A stretch of 64,000 nt of DNA, from assembly GCF_037969875.1 (NCBI RefSeq), contig NZ_CP150218.1, positions 4,774,001 to 4,838,000 of the forward strand. Direction: 5' to 3'. Under the pieces are notes generated by a model. It saw nothing but the letters and a program-made list of their open reading frames with translations. It ran no database searches and was not told where the DNA came from. The first letter of the stretch is position 1; each line of letters opens with the position of its first letter. Shown piece after piece: positions 1-6,976 of this stretch. Made by a program: the position numbers and the translations under genes. This DNA is from Paenibacillus sp. FSL R7-0337 (lineage in GTDB: Bacteria; Bacillota; Bacilli; Paenibacillales; Paenibacillaceae).

Positions 1-880
1 GCTCGTAGTTAGGATCACCCGGTTGCTGGTTGATGCCTTGCTTGCATTTGAAAATCTGAATCGGGAACACCGGTGTCTCCCCGCTGCCCAGTCCGTTCAT
101 CGTAGCCGTTAGCAACGAGCTGATCACAAGCTGGCCCTCTGGTGAGGTGCAGGTGCCGTAGTTGATGCTGGTAAAAGGAATCTGGCCGCCGGAGCGGCTG
201 GACATCGTATTCAGGTTATGTACCATACTCTCTGCGGCCTGCAGGGTCTCGCTCTGCGTCTCCTTCAGGGCAAAACGGAAGGCGCGCGGATACTGCTCAG
301 CCAGATCGCTGCGGCTCATCGTAATCTCCCCAAGTGCAGAACCCTCTGCATTCTCCTCGAAATACTCCAGACCTTTGCGGAAGAGCTTGGAGAAGGATTT
401 GGTAACATAAGGGGCCAGGTCATAATCCAGCTTATTGGCGGATACGCCGCCGTACTGCGCATTCTGCTGTGACTGGAAAATAATCGCCACCAGCGACATC
501 GCCGTCATAATCGAGTTAGGAGGCCGTACACTGCCGTTGCCGGTGTTGAAGCCTTCACGGAGAAGCCGTTCGAACGGAATGAAGATGCAGTTCGTGGTTC
601 CAATGGCGTATTGATCAAGGTCATGTACATAGACGACATTATCCAGGGTAGCCTGTACCAGCTGTGGCGGCATGGTGAAATTGCGTGCATACCATTTGGA
701 GTATTCACTGCCGAACTTGCTCATTTTGCCGGAGAAGCTCTCCCCGTTCAGGTTGGCGTTCTCGCGCAGCAGATCCAGATCCCGGCTGTCGATAATATCC
801 CGTCCCAGATGAATGACCTCTTCCAAAAGATCCTCCTGTACAGCTTGTCCTTCGTTATAACGTTTCTCCAGCAGCGTCAT
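1..880 (-). CDS. nrdD: Anaerobic (class III) ribonucleoside-triphosphate reductase, N-terminal part
   Basis: This is the first 293 residues of a gene that runs off the left edge. Class III reductase makes deoxynucleotides without oxygen, using a glycyl radical placed by NrdG. The reverse-strand translation begins MTLLEKRYNEGQ and contains stretches typical of NrdD: NAQYGGVSANKLDYD, IPFTSINYGTCTSPEG and a GLGSGETPVFPIQIFK block. The ATG at 880 follows a GAGGAGAG ribosome site. No ATP-cone domain precedes the catalytic barrel, so overall allosteric control may be missing or may come from elsewhere. The C-terminal glycyl-radical site and any nrdG partner lie outside the window. The long leader carries NrdR-like boxes, a cobalamin riboswitch and a terminator. 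Confidence 0.93.
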   Translation of the reverse strand, partial: MTLLEKRYNEGQAVQEDLLEEVIHLGRDIIDSRDLDLLRENANLNGESFSGKMSKFGSEYSKWYARNFTMPPQLVQATLDNVVYVHDLDQYAIGTTNCIFIPFERLLREGFNTGNGSVRPPNSIMTAMSLVAIIFQSQQNAQYGGVSANKLDYDLAPYVTKSFSKLFRKGLEYFEENAEGSALGEITMSRSDLAEQYPRAFRFALKETQSETLQAAESMVHNLNTMSSRSGGQIPFTSINYGTCTSPEGQLVISSLLTATMNGLGSGETPVFPIQIFKCKQGINQQPGDPNYE

Positions 881-950
881 TATTTAACTCTCTCCTCTCG
901 GGTATTGTAAGCGTAATATGTAATATAGATAGAATGGTCAGGACATCAGT

Positions 951-985
951 AAAAAAGCACCCCCGGCCGGGAAGGCCGGAAATGC
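951..985 (-). terminator. Intrinsic terminator in the nrdD leader
   Basis: Read on the minus strand, GGCATTTCCGGCC and its near-complement form a GC-rich hairpin followed by TTTTTT. It lies between the cobalamin riboswitch and the nrdD start, where a riboswitch-controlled attenuator is expected. Use as the regulated terminator is inferred from position. Confidence 0.7.
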
Positions 986-1097
986 CCGAATGCATGATGC
1001 AAAGATCCGGCAAGCGGAAATTTGCCTGTGGTCTGGGTGGAACATACGAGCAGACACGGGGCAAATAGCTTACGCCCGTTCTTGTATATTCCGCAGA

Positions 1098-1140
1098 GCC
1101 GATACCTGAAGATAATCCCCGATCGTCCTCAGGTATCGGC
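1098..1140 (-). other. Strong leader hairpin, role unknown
   Basis: A perfect 12-bp inverted repeat (GCCGATACCTGA / TCAGGTATCGGC) encloses a 19-nt loop in the RNA between the riboswitch and the terminator. It has no T-run and may be an intermediate fold of the leader. Confidence 0.5.
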
Positions 1141-1237
1141 AGCCTATGGCCCGATTGACGGAAGGCTAACTCTGCTATGGCAGGCCGCATACGGACACCT
1201 CCCCTGTTCCTCGCAGGAGTCTAAGCGGTGCCACCGA

Positions 1238-1415
1238 AACAGGCAGGTCTCCTGGCTTCCGGCAACTCCTCCGGCGCCTTCCCGGGGGGCTTATTCAGCC
1301 CCTTAGTGGCAATTAGCCGGAGAATGCGGCCCAGGGGGCATCGCGCCCTGGGAGCATCCGGTTACAGTGGCGGGACCGCAGCGGTTTTGCACCGCGCTTC
1401 CCTATTAAGTCGCAC
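1238..1415 (-). promoter_or_regulatory. Cobalamin (B12) riboswitch upstream of nrdD
   Basis: On the minus strand the RNA has the hallmarks of the adenosylcobalamin aptamer: a GGTGCAAAACCG start, the CCCGCCACTGTAA core, and the B12 box GCCAGGAGACCTGCCT at its end (1241-1256). Known riboswitches of this family switch off genes when B12 is plentiful. Here it would lower the B12-independent reductase when a B12-dependent class II enzyme could be used. That class II enzyme is not in the window. Confidence 0.93.
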
Positions 1416-1419
1416 CTCT

Positions 1420-1492
1420 ATTATAAGGGGTGAAACACCCGTTTCTACTATATTTTGTTGTGATCTATTAAAGCTACCGCAATATATTGTGT
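1420..1492 (-). promoter_or_regulatory. nrdD promoter with two NrdR-like boxes
   Basis: A TATAAT -10 element lies on the minus strand at about 1421-1427, with a weak -35 near 1443-1448. Two 16-bp sites resembling the NrdR box (ACAC-W-ATATAT-W-GTGT) lie at 1445-1460 (CTACTATATTTTGTTG) and 1477-1492 (CCGCAATATATTGTGT), exactly 32 bp apart. Three helical turns is the usual spacing of NrdR site pairs. The nearer box overlaps the -35, which fits repression. Confidence 0.7.
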
Positions 1493-1540
1493 TTGTAAAT
1501 GTTTTTTTGCAATCCCGCACGGGGAGCGGGTTCGGCGCTT

Positions 1541-1582
1541 TTACTCACAGTTGATCCACAGTTAGTCCACAGGTAATCCACA
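1541..1582. promoter_or_regulatory. Phased array of four DnaA-box-like 9-mers
   Basis: TTACTCACA (1541), TGATCCACA (1552), TAGTCCACA (1563) and TAATCCACA (1574) each differ by one or two bases from TTATCCACA. They recur every 11 bp in the same orientation. The array sits upstream of the nrdD promoter and the MTH1187-type gene. DnaA is known to regulate nrd genes in some bacteria; that role here is inferred. Confidence 0.55.
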
Positions 1583-1798
1583 ACTTTCCTCTGAATCTGC
1601 CGTGAATGTTTCATAAAATCTCCGAAAATACGCCACAAAGAATCCATAAATAGAGTGCGTCTAATCCTGGTAATTATTTTGACGGATATTAATAGAATAG
1701 AGAGGGGTGGCAGGTGATTTGTGGCAAGCTTGGCGAAGCGTTACAATAAGAGGATAAGTAAGAGGCAGGAACAACAGATAATTAGGAGGGAGATCACA

Positions 1799-2107
1799 AT
1801 GGCAATTGGCGAAGTGACCGTTATTCCGATTGGGACAGGCAGCACCAGCCTCAGCAGTTATGTGGCCGAGATGCAGCGCGTGCTGGAGACGGTGGAGGGC
1901 ATTACCTATGAGCTAACTTCTATGGGTACAATTATTGAGGGACCGGTAGCGCGGATTCTGGCTGCGGTAGAAGCGCTGCATGAGTCGCCGTTCACCGCCG
2001 GGGCGCAGAGAGTCTCCACCTCGCTCAAGATCGACGACCGGCGCGACAAGACCTCCACCAGCCGCAGCAAGCTGGAATCCGTGGAGCGTAAGCTTCAGGG
2101 AGAGTAA
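1799..2107 (+). CDS. MTH1187/YkoF-type thiamine-binding family protein
   Basis: This 102-residue protein has the compact ferredoxin-like fold pattern of the MTH1187 family: an N-terminal strand GEVTVIPIG, a GTGSTSLSSYVAEM segment, and the conserved YELTSMGTIIEGP region. Family members bind thiamine-like ligands or act as small structural modules; their cellular role is poorly known. ATG 1799 is chosen because an AGGAGG site lies 8-14 bases upstream; a longer reading from 1721 has no such site. The C-terminus is charged and lysine/arginine rich. It appears to be a stand-alone gene next to a sugar isomerase, with no visible link to thiamine synthesis. Confidence 0.85.
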   Translation: MAIGEVTVIPIGTGSTSLSSYVAEMQRVLETVEGITYELTSMGTIIEGPVARILAAVEALHESPFTAGAQRVSTSLKIDDRRDKTSTSRSKLESVERKLQGE

Positions 2108-2154
2108 CCACTATAGTATCTAATCAGAACTAACCGATAAGGAGCGGATTCTTC

Positions 2155-2934
2155 ATGACAGAAGCAGCACAGCAGATCGGAATTCAAATGTATACACTGC
2201 GTGACCAGACGGAACGCGATTTCCTCGGTACACTGGGCAAGGTGGCAGAGATGGGATACCAGGCAGTGGAATTCGCCGGTTATTTCGGTGTATCTGCAGG
2301 GGAACTGCGCCGTAAGCTGGATGAACTTGGCCTGGCTGCCCCTTCGGCGCATGTAGGTCTGGACTTCAGCAGTCTGGATAAGATGGAACAGGCATTAGCC
2401 AAAGAGATTGAATATGGTGTAGAGCTCGGACTGCAATATATGATCACCCCATCGGCACCGCTTCCGCAGAACCCTTCCATAGAGGATGTAACAAGAATCA
2501 TTCCATTCCTGGAGAAGGCTTCCGCGATGGTCCGGGCGGCAGGGATGCAGTACGGTTATCACAATCATGATTATGAATTCGCAGAGGTTGACGGCAAGGC
2601 GGTCATCGATATCTGGCTGGAGCGGATTCCTGCGGAGCAGATGCTGGCAGAGTTCGATCTGGGCTGGGTACACAGAGGCGGAGCCAACCCGGCTCAATAT
2701 GTTTCAAGGTACGCCGGACGTGTTCCGCTGGTCCACATTAAGGATTTCGGAGCCAACCAGGAGGAGACCGATCTCGGAAAAGGAGAGGTGGATTTCCAGA
2801 GCGTCTTCGAGATCGCGGAGCAGAGTGGAATTCTCTATTATATTGTGGAGCAAGAGGCCTATGAGGTATCCTCCCTTGCAAGCGCTAAGCTCGCGCTGGA
2901 TTATTTCCGCGGGCTGGGGCTGATGCACGGCTGA
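2155..2934 (+). CDS. Sugar phosphate isomerase/epimerase (AP-endonuclease-2-like TIM barrel)
   Basis: This 259-residue protein has the TIM-barrel family signature seen in xylose-isomerase-like sugar epimerases. It has the QMYTLRDQ opening, GYQAVEFAGYFG, the metal-binding YGYHNHDYEF segment (about residue 140), EFDLGWVHRGG (aspartate and histidine ligands), and HIKDFG. Such enzymes use a divalent metal to isomerise sugars or inositol derivatives in the cytoplasm; the substrate cannot be told from sequence. An ATAAGGAG site sits before the ATG. It follows the MTH1187-type gene by 47 bp, so the two may be co-transcribed. It is full length and intact. Confidence 0.88.
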   Translation: MTEAAQQIGIQMYTLRDQTERDFLGTLGKVAEMGYQAVEFAGYFGVSAGELRRKLDELGLAAPSAHVGLDFSSLDKMEQALAKEIEYGVELGLQYMITPSAPLPQNPSIEDVTRIIPFLEKASAMVRAAGMQYGYHNHDYEFAEVDGKAVIDIWLERIPAEQMLAEFDLGWVHRGGANPAQYVSRYAGRVPLVHIKDFGANQEETDLGKGEVDFQSVFEIAEQSGILYYIVEQEAYEVSSLASAKLALDYFRGLGLMHG

Positions 2935-2961
2935 GGACACAGCCGCCAGAGGAAAAAGGGG

Positions 2962-2989
2962 TTGCGTTTTCCGCTGGAAGAGTTATAAT
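2962..2989 (+). promoter_or_regulatory. Promoter of tRNA-Thr
   Basis: TTGCGT at 2962 and a perfect TATAAT at 2984 are separated by 16 bp and lie about 33 bp before the tRNA. Confidence 0.65.
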
Positions 2990-3021
2990 GTTTTTTGTTT
3001 GGCAGACTTCAGAGTCTGTAA

Positions 3022-3093
3022 GCTGGTGTAGCTCAGGGGTAGAGCAACGCACTCGTAATGCGTAGGCCGGGGGTTCAATTCCCTTCACCAGCA
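3022..3093 (+). tRNA. tRNA-Thr (anticodon CGU)
   Basis: The cloverleaf is complete. The acceptor stem pairs GCTGGTG with CACCAGC, with discriminator A at 3093. The D arm is GCTC..GAGC, the anticodon stem ACGCA/TGCGT has loop CTCGTAA, and the T arm GGGGG-TTCAATT-CCCTT is intact. Anticodon CGT (3054-3056) reads threonine codon ACG. No CCA is encoded. The gene lies 94 bp from the integrase and is the likely ICE attachment site. Confidence 0.96.
3069..3093. other. Putative attL of the ICE (tRNA 3' end)
   Basis: Tyrosine integrases of this class often recombine within the 3' end of a tRNA gene and leave it intact. The integrase gene starts its module directly downstream and reads back toward the tRNA, as in ICEBs1. 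The core limits are inferred; I found no second copy of this sequence in the window. Confidence 0.5.
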
Positions 3094-3186
3094 TTCTTAC
3101 AAAGTCGATAGTGGCGCGGGTTCCTGGGGTTTTGGGAGTCGCTTTTTTTTGTGGGAAAAGCTGAACTTCTAACATTCTTCTAACCT

Positions 3187-4362
3187 TTACTCAACTAAAG
3201 TGGTTATTTTACCCTCTTCCTTAACTTCATGGCGGGTCCCTAAGATAGAGTCACCTATGCCTCGGAGGACGGCTTCTTGCAGATTGGGCAGGACATGAGA
3301 GTAGGTATCCAAGGTAACATTGATAGAGGAATGCCCTAGTCTCTCCTGAACGATCTTGGGATGAACCCCGGCCTTCAAGAGCAGAGTTGCGTGAGTATGC
3401 CTGAGATCATGGAATCGAATGTTTGGGAATGATGGCTGTTCCTTGGTAATTTGCTCAAGTATCCGGTAATAATGACGCATTAAGAGGCGTGGGCCAACTG
3501 GCGTACCAATGCTGGTCTGGACAACCAACCCGGTATCCTTGTAAGTTTGTTTATTTTCTAGTTCCCGTTCACGTTGCTCTGTGTGACTGGTCAGCAGACG
3601 CACTGTGCTTTCAAATAAGGCGATGGAGCGGACACTGCTGTCATTCTTCGTATCATCCATTTCATGGCCTCTAACGGCCAGTGTGTAGGCCTGTCGGACG
3701 GATATGGTCTTGGTCTGCAGATCAGTATCTACCCATCGAAGAGCCAATATCTCACTTTGTCGCATGCCTGTCGAGGCCGCAAGCTCAAAAGCAACAAAAT
3801 ATTGATCGTCTGCAGCGGCATCCAGAAATATCTTAAGCTGTTCTTCATTCCATACTTGAAACTTTGTCTTTTTCCCCTGAGGCAAGGCTACGGTAGATGC
3901 TACATTGTGCGGAATCTCTCCCCATGTTACTGCCCGGTTAAGTGCGTCCATGATCAGCACATGAGCCTTCCTGATCGATCCAACGGATAGAGTCTCAAGA
4001 AGTGTTTTATGGTAGAAATTATGCAGATCCTGTGGCTTTATCTTCGCTATTTTCTTCTTTCCCAAATGAGGAACAATATGCTTGTGAACAAGCCATTCAT
4101 AGGATTTCCATGTCCCATATTTCACTGATGTTTTTTTGTCCTCTAGCCAGGTTTCCATGATCTCTCCAAAGTTTTTTTGCGATGGTTCAACATATGTCCC
4201 ATTCTTCATTTTTGAAAGAATATCAGGCATTGCGTTTTCAGCGTCTTTTTTTCGCTCATATCCGGATAGCCATTTTTGATTTCTTTTTCCGCCGTTGTCA
4301 TCCTTATCGAAATCTACAACGATATAATACTTCTTCCCTTTTTTGGCTATGTGCCCTCTCAT
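3187..4362 (-). CDS. int: Tyrosine recombinase, ICE integrase
   Basis: This 391-residue integrase has an N-terminal AP2-like arm-binding region (about residues 1-55), a SAM-like core-binding region (about 65-150) and a C-terminal catalytic domain. Catalytic residues are visible: Arg in GMRQSEILALRW, His and Arg in HDLRHTHATLL, His in LGHSSINVT, and the nucleophilic Tyr in TLDTYSHV. Length and layout match integrases of ICEBs1, Tn916 and temperate phages. It would insert the element at, and with Xis excise it from, the adjacent tRNA-Thr. An ideal GGAGGG lies 5 bp before the ATG. It follows immA by only 24 bp and is probably co-transcribed with it. Confidence 0.95.
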   Translation of the reverse strand: MRGHIAKKGKKYYIVVDFDKDDNGGKRNQKWLSGYERKKDAENAMPDILSKMKNGTYVEPSQKNFGEIMETWLEDKKTSVKYGTWKSYEWLVHKHIVPHLGKKKIAKIKPQDLHNFYHKTLLETLSVGSIRKAHVLIMDALNRAVTWGEIPHNVASTVALPQGKKTKFQVWNEEQLKIFLDAAADDQYFVAFELAASTGMRQSEILALRWVDTDLQTKTISVRQAYTLAVRGHEMDDTKNDSSVRSIALFESTVRLLTSHTEQRERELENKQTYKDTGLVVQTSIGTPVGPRLLMRHYYRILEQITKEQPSFPNIRFHDLRHTHATLLLKAGVHPKIVQERLGHSSINVTLDTYSHVLPNLQEAVLRGIGDSILGTRHEVKEEGKITTLVE

Positions 4363-4386
4363 AGTAACCCTCCAAAAAATTGCAAA

Positions 4387-5232
4387 CTAAAAATTGAGTG
4401 CATCATTCATTGCCTCCATTGGCAGATAGAGTCGGCTTGCTTCCTGACCACATCTTGAGGCAATTCTTTTCATGTCTATTGTCATGGCTCGTTCATGGGC
4501 AATAGATAGATCTCCTGAATATACAACTGCGCCGTCCCGAAGTGAATATGAATACGCATCGAAGCTTTTTATGGAGTGATCGACTTCAATGTACAAAGGC
4601 TTCTCCCAGTCGAACCCTCCACGTTGTTCGATGACAAGGGTGTGAGGGCGGGATAGATCTTCTAGGCCATACACGCCTTTGATGACAGGATGTGTACTTA
4701 CTAAGTATGTAGGACGTGCTTTATGGGGTATCCTAGTACATCTGGTGGAGAGGTACTCCGTTCCAGAGATCCGTTCGCGGATCTGCCTCAGACGCCGCAT
4801 AGCATAGGCTGGGGGAATGTGAAATATGGACCCAATATACCCGGCTGCGTGCTCCGCAGACTTAGGGAACGACAACTTCTCTAGCATAAAGAAGGGGATA
4901 GAGGCGTACAAGCTGAATTGTTCAGCATCTGCCTCCTGCATTTGCTGGAAGAGATCCGGCATGCTGCGCTGATCACCTGAATGACGGACAATGTGTCCTA
5001 ACTCATGAAAGAAGCTTCTTCGTTGCTTATCAGGTATATCATTGCTGGAAAGAAAGATAATTCGCTGTTCATTGTCCGAGAATGTTTGGAACTTCGTGGT
5101 GGTAACCTCTACATTGAAAATAGCCGCTAGGTTATCGAGAGTCAAATCCCATGAATCGAATAACTTATTCTCCAAGTAAACATCCTCAACCGATTGCTCT
5201 AGTGGAGTTTTAAAGTAGTTTGATAAATCCAA
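4387..5232 (-). CDS. immA: ImmA/IrrE-family metallo-endopeptidase (anti-repressor protease)
   Basis: This 281-residue protein has a zinc protease motif HELGHIVRHSG near residue 75, preceded by a segment typical of COG2856. In ICEBs1 and related phages ImmA cleaves the repressor ImmR after DNA damage, freeing the element to excise. The C-terminal half has a winged-helix-like region with no clear name. The start is TTG at 5232 with GAGGG nearby; there is no earlier in-frame start with a ribosome site. In ICEBs1 immA overlaps immR. Here 205 bp containing two terminator-like hairpins and two LexA-like boxes separate them, so immA may have its own damage-controlled promoter. Confidence 0.9.
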   Translation of the reverse strand: MDLSNYFKTPLEQSVEDVYLENKLFDSWDLTLDNLAAIFNVEVTTTKFQTFSDNEQRIIFLSSNDIPDKQRRSFFHELGHIVRHSGDQRSMPDLFQQMQEADAEQFSLYASIPFFMLEKLSFPKSAEHAAGYIGSIFHIPPAYAMRRLRQIRERISGTEYLSTRCTRIPHKARPTYLVSTHPVIKGVYGLEDLSRPHTLVIEQRGGFDWEKPLYIEVDHSIKSFDAYSYSLRDGAVVYSGDLSIAHERAMTIDMKRIASRCGQEASRLYLPMEAMNDALNF

Positions 5233-5250
5233 TTGAATCCCTCATTTCAA

Positions 5251-5262
5251 GAACGTATGTTC
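5251..5262. promoter_or_regulatory. LexA/DinR-like box upstream of immA
   Basis: GAACGTATGTTC is a perfect GAAC-N4-GTTC dyad, the core of the Bacillus LexA site, 19 bp before the immA start codon. Confidence 0.5.
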
Positions 5263-5279
5263 TGTTTTTGGAGTAAAAA

Positions 5280-5300
5280 GAAAAGCCCACTAGTGGCTTC
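5280..5300 (-). terminator. Terminator-like hairpin upstream of immA
   Basis: On the minus strand AAGCC-ACTAGTG-GGCTT is followed by TTCTTTTT. It stands between immR and immA and could limit read-through. Confidence 0.45.
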
Positions 5301-5378
5301 TTGTATTACATCTTTGAAGTGGCCTACAGTTATCTTATATACATAATATAACATATAATAAAAATTTCAATAAAAAAA

Positions 5379-5390
5379 GAATATATGTTC
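5379..5390. promoter_or_regulatory. Second, weaker LexA-like box
   Basis: GAATATATGTTC matches GAAC-N4-GTTC at seven of eight positions. It lies in the A/T-rich stretch downstream of immR, 128 bp from the first box. Confidence 0.35.
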
Positions 5391-5403
5391 TTATTTTAAG
5401 AAA

Positions 5404-5432
5404 ATAAAAATCCAGGTTTCCCTGGATATGGT
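5404..5432 (-). terminator. Terminator of immR
   Basis: On the minus strand TCCAGG-GAAA-CCTGGA is followed by TTTTTATTTT, 6 bp after the immR stop. Confidence 0.8.
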
Positions 5433-5437
5433 TTTCT

Positions 5438-5782
5438 TTATTTGTTTTTTTCGGCTTCTCTGGCTGCACGTTCTTTCATTTCCCGATATCGGCGCACGGC
5501 TGCTTCGGCTTCTTCAAGCTCATCCTCTGTCCATCCCTTTGGACCGCCGAAAAAAGAAAGATTGAATTCTTCATTTTTTCGTGTGCTAGTTCTTCCTAAT
5601 AAATAGTCGGTATCACATTCGTACAGATCAGCAATCAGTGAAAGGGTTGCAGTGTCAGGATCACGGTAATCGCGCTCATAGTTAGAGAGCACGGTATTAG
5701 CAATTCCGAGTTTTTCCGCTACATAAAGTTGAGACCAACCTTTACGTTCTCGCTCTTTTTTTAAACGCTGTCCTAAACTCAT
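5438..5782 (-). CDS. immR: XRE-family immunity repressor, ImmR-like
   Basis: This 114-residue protein has an N-terminal XRE helix-turn-helix: KGWSQLYVAEKLGIANTVLSN (about residues 15-36), then YERDYRDPDTATLSLIADLYECDTDYLLG. The C-terminal tail is charged (TEDELEEAEAAVRRYREMKERAA) and probably serves in oligomerisation or as the protease target. In ICEBs1 ImmR represses excision and conjugation genes and controls itself. A promoter reading left (TTTAAC, 17 bp, TATGAT; 5842-5814) is overlapped by operator 1, consistent with autoregulation. It is transcribed divergently from the cro-like and xis genes. Confidence 0.9.
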   Translation of the reverse strand: MSLGQRLKKERERKGWSQLYVAEKLGIANTVLSNYERDYRDPDTATLSLIADLYECDTDYLLGRTSTRKNEEFNLSFFGGPKGWTEDELEEAEAAVRRYREMKERAAREAEKNK

Positions 5783-5825
5783 AGAAACACCACCAGTAAG
5801 TTACTTAACAACTATCATATATTAT

Positions 5826-5928
5826 TTTCACTTTACGTTAAACTTATTACACAAAAAGTGTAATTTATCGTTGACTTTCACTTTTAGTGAATATATAATC
5901 AACCACAAGAGTTACACTTAACGTGGAA
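5826..5928. promoter_or_regulatory. Divergent control region with four ImmR-type operators
   Basis: A 17-bp dyad TTACAC-N5-GTGTAA recurs at 5826-5842, 5847-5863 (perfect), 5876-5892 and 5912-5928. The rightward promoter is near ideal: TTGACT at 5871, 17-bp spacer, TATAAT at 5894, with operator 3 filling the spacer. Operator 1 covers the leftward immR promoter. This is the arrangement of a lysogenic switch. Confidence 0.85.
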
Positions 5929-5945
5929 TAAGGTGGTGATGGAAA

Positions 5946-6137
5946 TTGAAGTTGCATAATAAAATTCGAGATATTCGAAAATCAAAAGGTGTTACTCAAA
6001 CATTTGTAGCGAAGCAAACTGGAATGACAATTTCAAATTATAACATGAAAGAAAACGGTAAGAGACCCATCAGCACAGTAGAGCTAGAAATAATTGCTGC
6101 TGTGTTAAAGGAGCCCGTTGTAAATTTTTTTAATTAA
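5946..6137 (+). CDS. Small XRE helix-turn-helix protein (Cro-like)
   Basis: This 63-residue protein is almost entirely a helix-turn-helix domain: IRDIRKSKGVTQTFVAKQTGMTISNYN, then ENGKRPISTVELEIIAAVLKEPV. The start is TTG at 5946, after AAGGTGGTGATGG. It is the first gene on the rightward operon, transcribed opposite immR. The gene is flanked by operators on both sides (the last at 6141). It probably counters ImmR as Cro counters CI, or tunes early expression; this role is inferred from position and size. Base composition is A/T rich. Confidence 0.8.
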   Translation: MKLHNKIRDIRKSKGVTQTFVAKQTGMTISNYNMKENGKRPISTVELEIIAAVLKEPVVNFFN

Positions 6138-6140
6138 AAA

Positions 6141-6157
6141 TTACACGTAAAGTGTAA
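6141..6157. promoter_or_regulatory. Fifth ImmR-type operator
   Basis: TTACAC-GTAAA-GTGTAA is a perfect copy of the dyad, placed between the cro-like gene and xis. Confidence 0.75.
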
Positions 6158-6191
6158 AATACTAATTTTAATTCAAAAGGAGGATTGAGAT

Positions 6192-6398
6192 ATGCAACAG
6201 GAAAGCAAACCTTTTTCAGAGACGGATGTAATCACCGTTCCAGAGTTGGCAACACGGTTAAAGGTGTCTAAATTCCAGGCATACGAGATGGTATCTATTC
6301 ATGGATGCCCGGTGTATGAACTGGGTGGTGAACGCCAAAAGCGTATCATTTGGGGCGATTTTCTAGATTGGTTCAGATCACATTATGTACGACAATAA
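6192..6398 (+). CDS. xis: Excisionase-like helix-turn-helix protein
   Basis: This 68-residue protein has a MerR/excisionase-type winged helix: VITVPELATRLKVSKFQAYEMVS, a loop, then GGERQKRIIWGDFLDWFRSHY. Such proteins bend DNA at attachment sites to direct the integrase toward excision. The AAAGGAGG site 8 bp before the ATG is strong. It is the second gene of the rightward early operon, the place of xis in ICEBs1. The name is given on domain type and position; a plain regulator of the same fold is the alternative. Confidence 0.78.
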   Translation: MQQESKPFSETDVITVPELATRLKVSKFQAYEMVSIHGCPVYELGGERQKRIIWGDFLDWFRSHYVRQ

Positions 6399-6484
6399 CG
6401 ATCATGTGTCTTGGCACTATATTAATGCCCTACTTTTAACTATATCATACATGGTTGAATTTCAAATAGAAGGGAGAAGGAGAT

Positions 6485-6976
6485 TTGGGGATTTTCAACC
6501 TTTTACTGGATATTGAAAGACGAATGTTGAATGTAGACAGTGAAATTGAGCAACTGAAGAAGGAACGGAATGATTTATTTACTTCCGTAAATGCTAGCGA
6601 TGCTGATTTGAAAACACTTTATTTGAACATCGAGCTTAAAAAGCTTGAACGTATGTATGTAAAAAGGCAGCAGCTTATTGAATTAAAGTCATCGACTGAG
6701 CCGGTGGATAGCAAATTGCAATACCTCCAACAGTTAGGCAAGTTGGAGTCGGTAAATGAAAGATGTATTCAACTGCTGGTAAAGCGACTCTCGGAAGAGG
6801 GATACAGAACATTACTAAAGCAACGGGGTTTTTTGCCAGACCATAAGATAAGAACAGGAGCAGAGACACATGGGAAAGTTATTAAGTGTTACGCACCGGC
6901 TGGTACAGCATTCACAAGAGATCCACGCAATTCAAGAATGGCGGCGCTCATTGTTCTCAGAAGTGAAGACCAATGA
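6485..6976 (+). CDS. Coiled-coil protein, tandem paralogue 1
   Basis: I do not recognise a named family. The protein (163 residues) is helical and heptad-like for residues 1-110 (RRMLNVDSEIEQLKKERNDL; LKKLERMYVKRQQLIELK) and has a non-helical tail. It is clearly related to the next protein: both share a core of the form E-KKLERMYVKR.Q.IELK, then LE.. and a C-terminal RL.EGGY..L.K.RG. The TTG start at 6485 follows GGGAGAAGGAG. Its last 36 codons overlap, in another frame, the start of paralogue 2; the homologous core ends near the overlap, so the tail may be an accidental extension. It is an early gene of the ICE. Confidence 0.7.
   Translation: MGIFNLLLDIERRMLNVDSEIEQLKKERNDLFTSVNASDADLKTLYLNIELKKLERMYVKRQQLIELKSSTEPVDSKLQYLQQLGKLESVNERCIQLLVKRLSEEGYRTLLKQRGFLPDHKIRTGAETHGKVIKCYAPAGTAFTRDPRNSRMAALIVLRSEDQ

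Noticed and set aside
855..1190. A 111-codon minus-strand frame in the nrdD leader
   Set aside because: It overlaps the terminator and the nrdD start, has no ribosome site and no domain; it is leader RNA.
1022..1554. Plus-strand frames over the riboswitch
   Set aside because: They are antisense to the cobalamin aptamer and carry no protein family signal.
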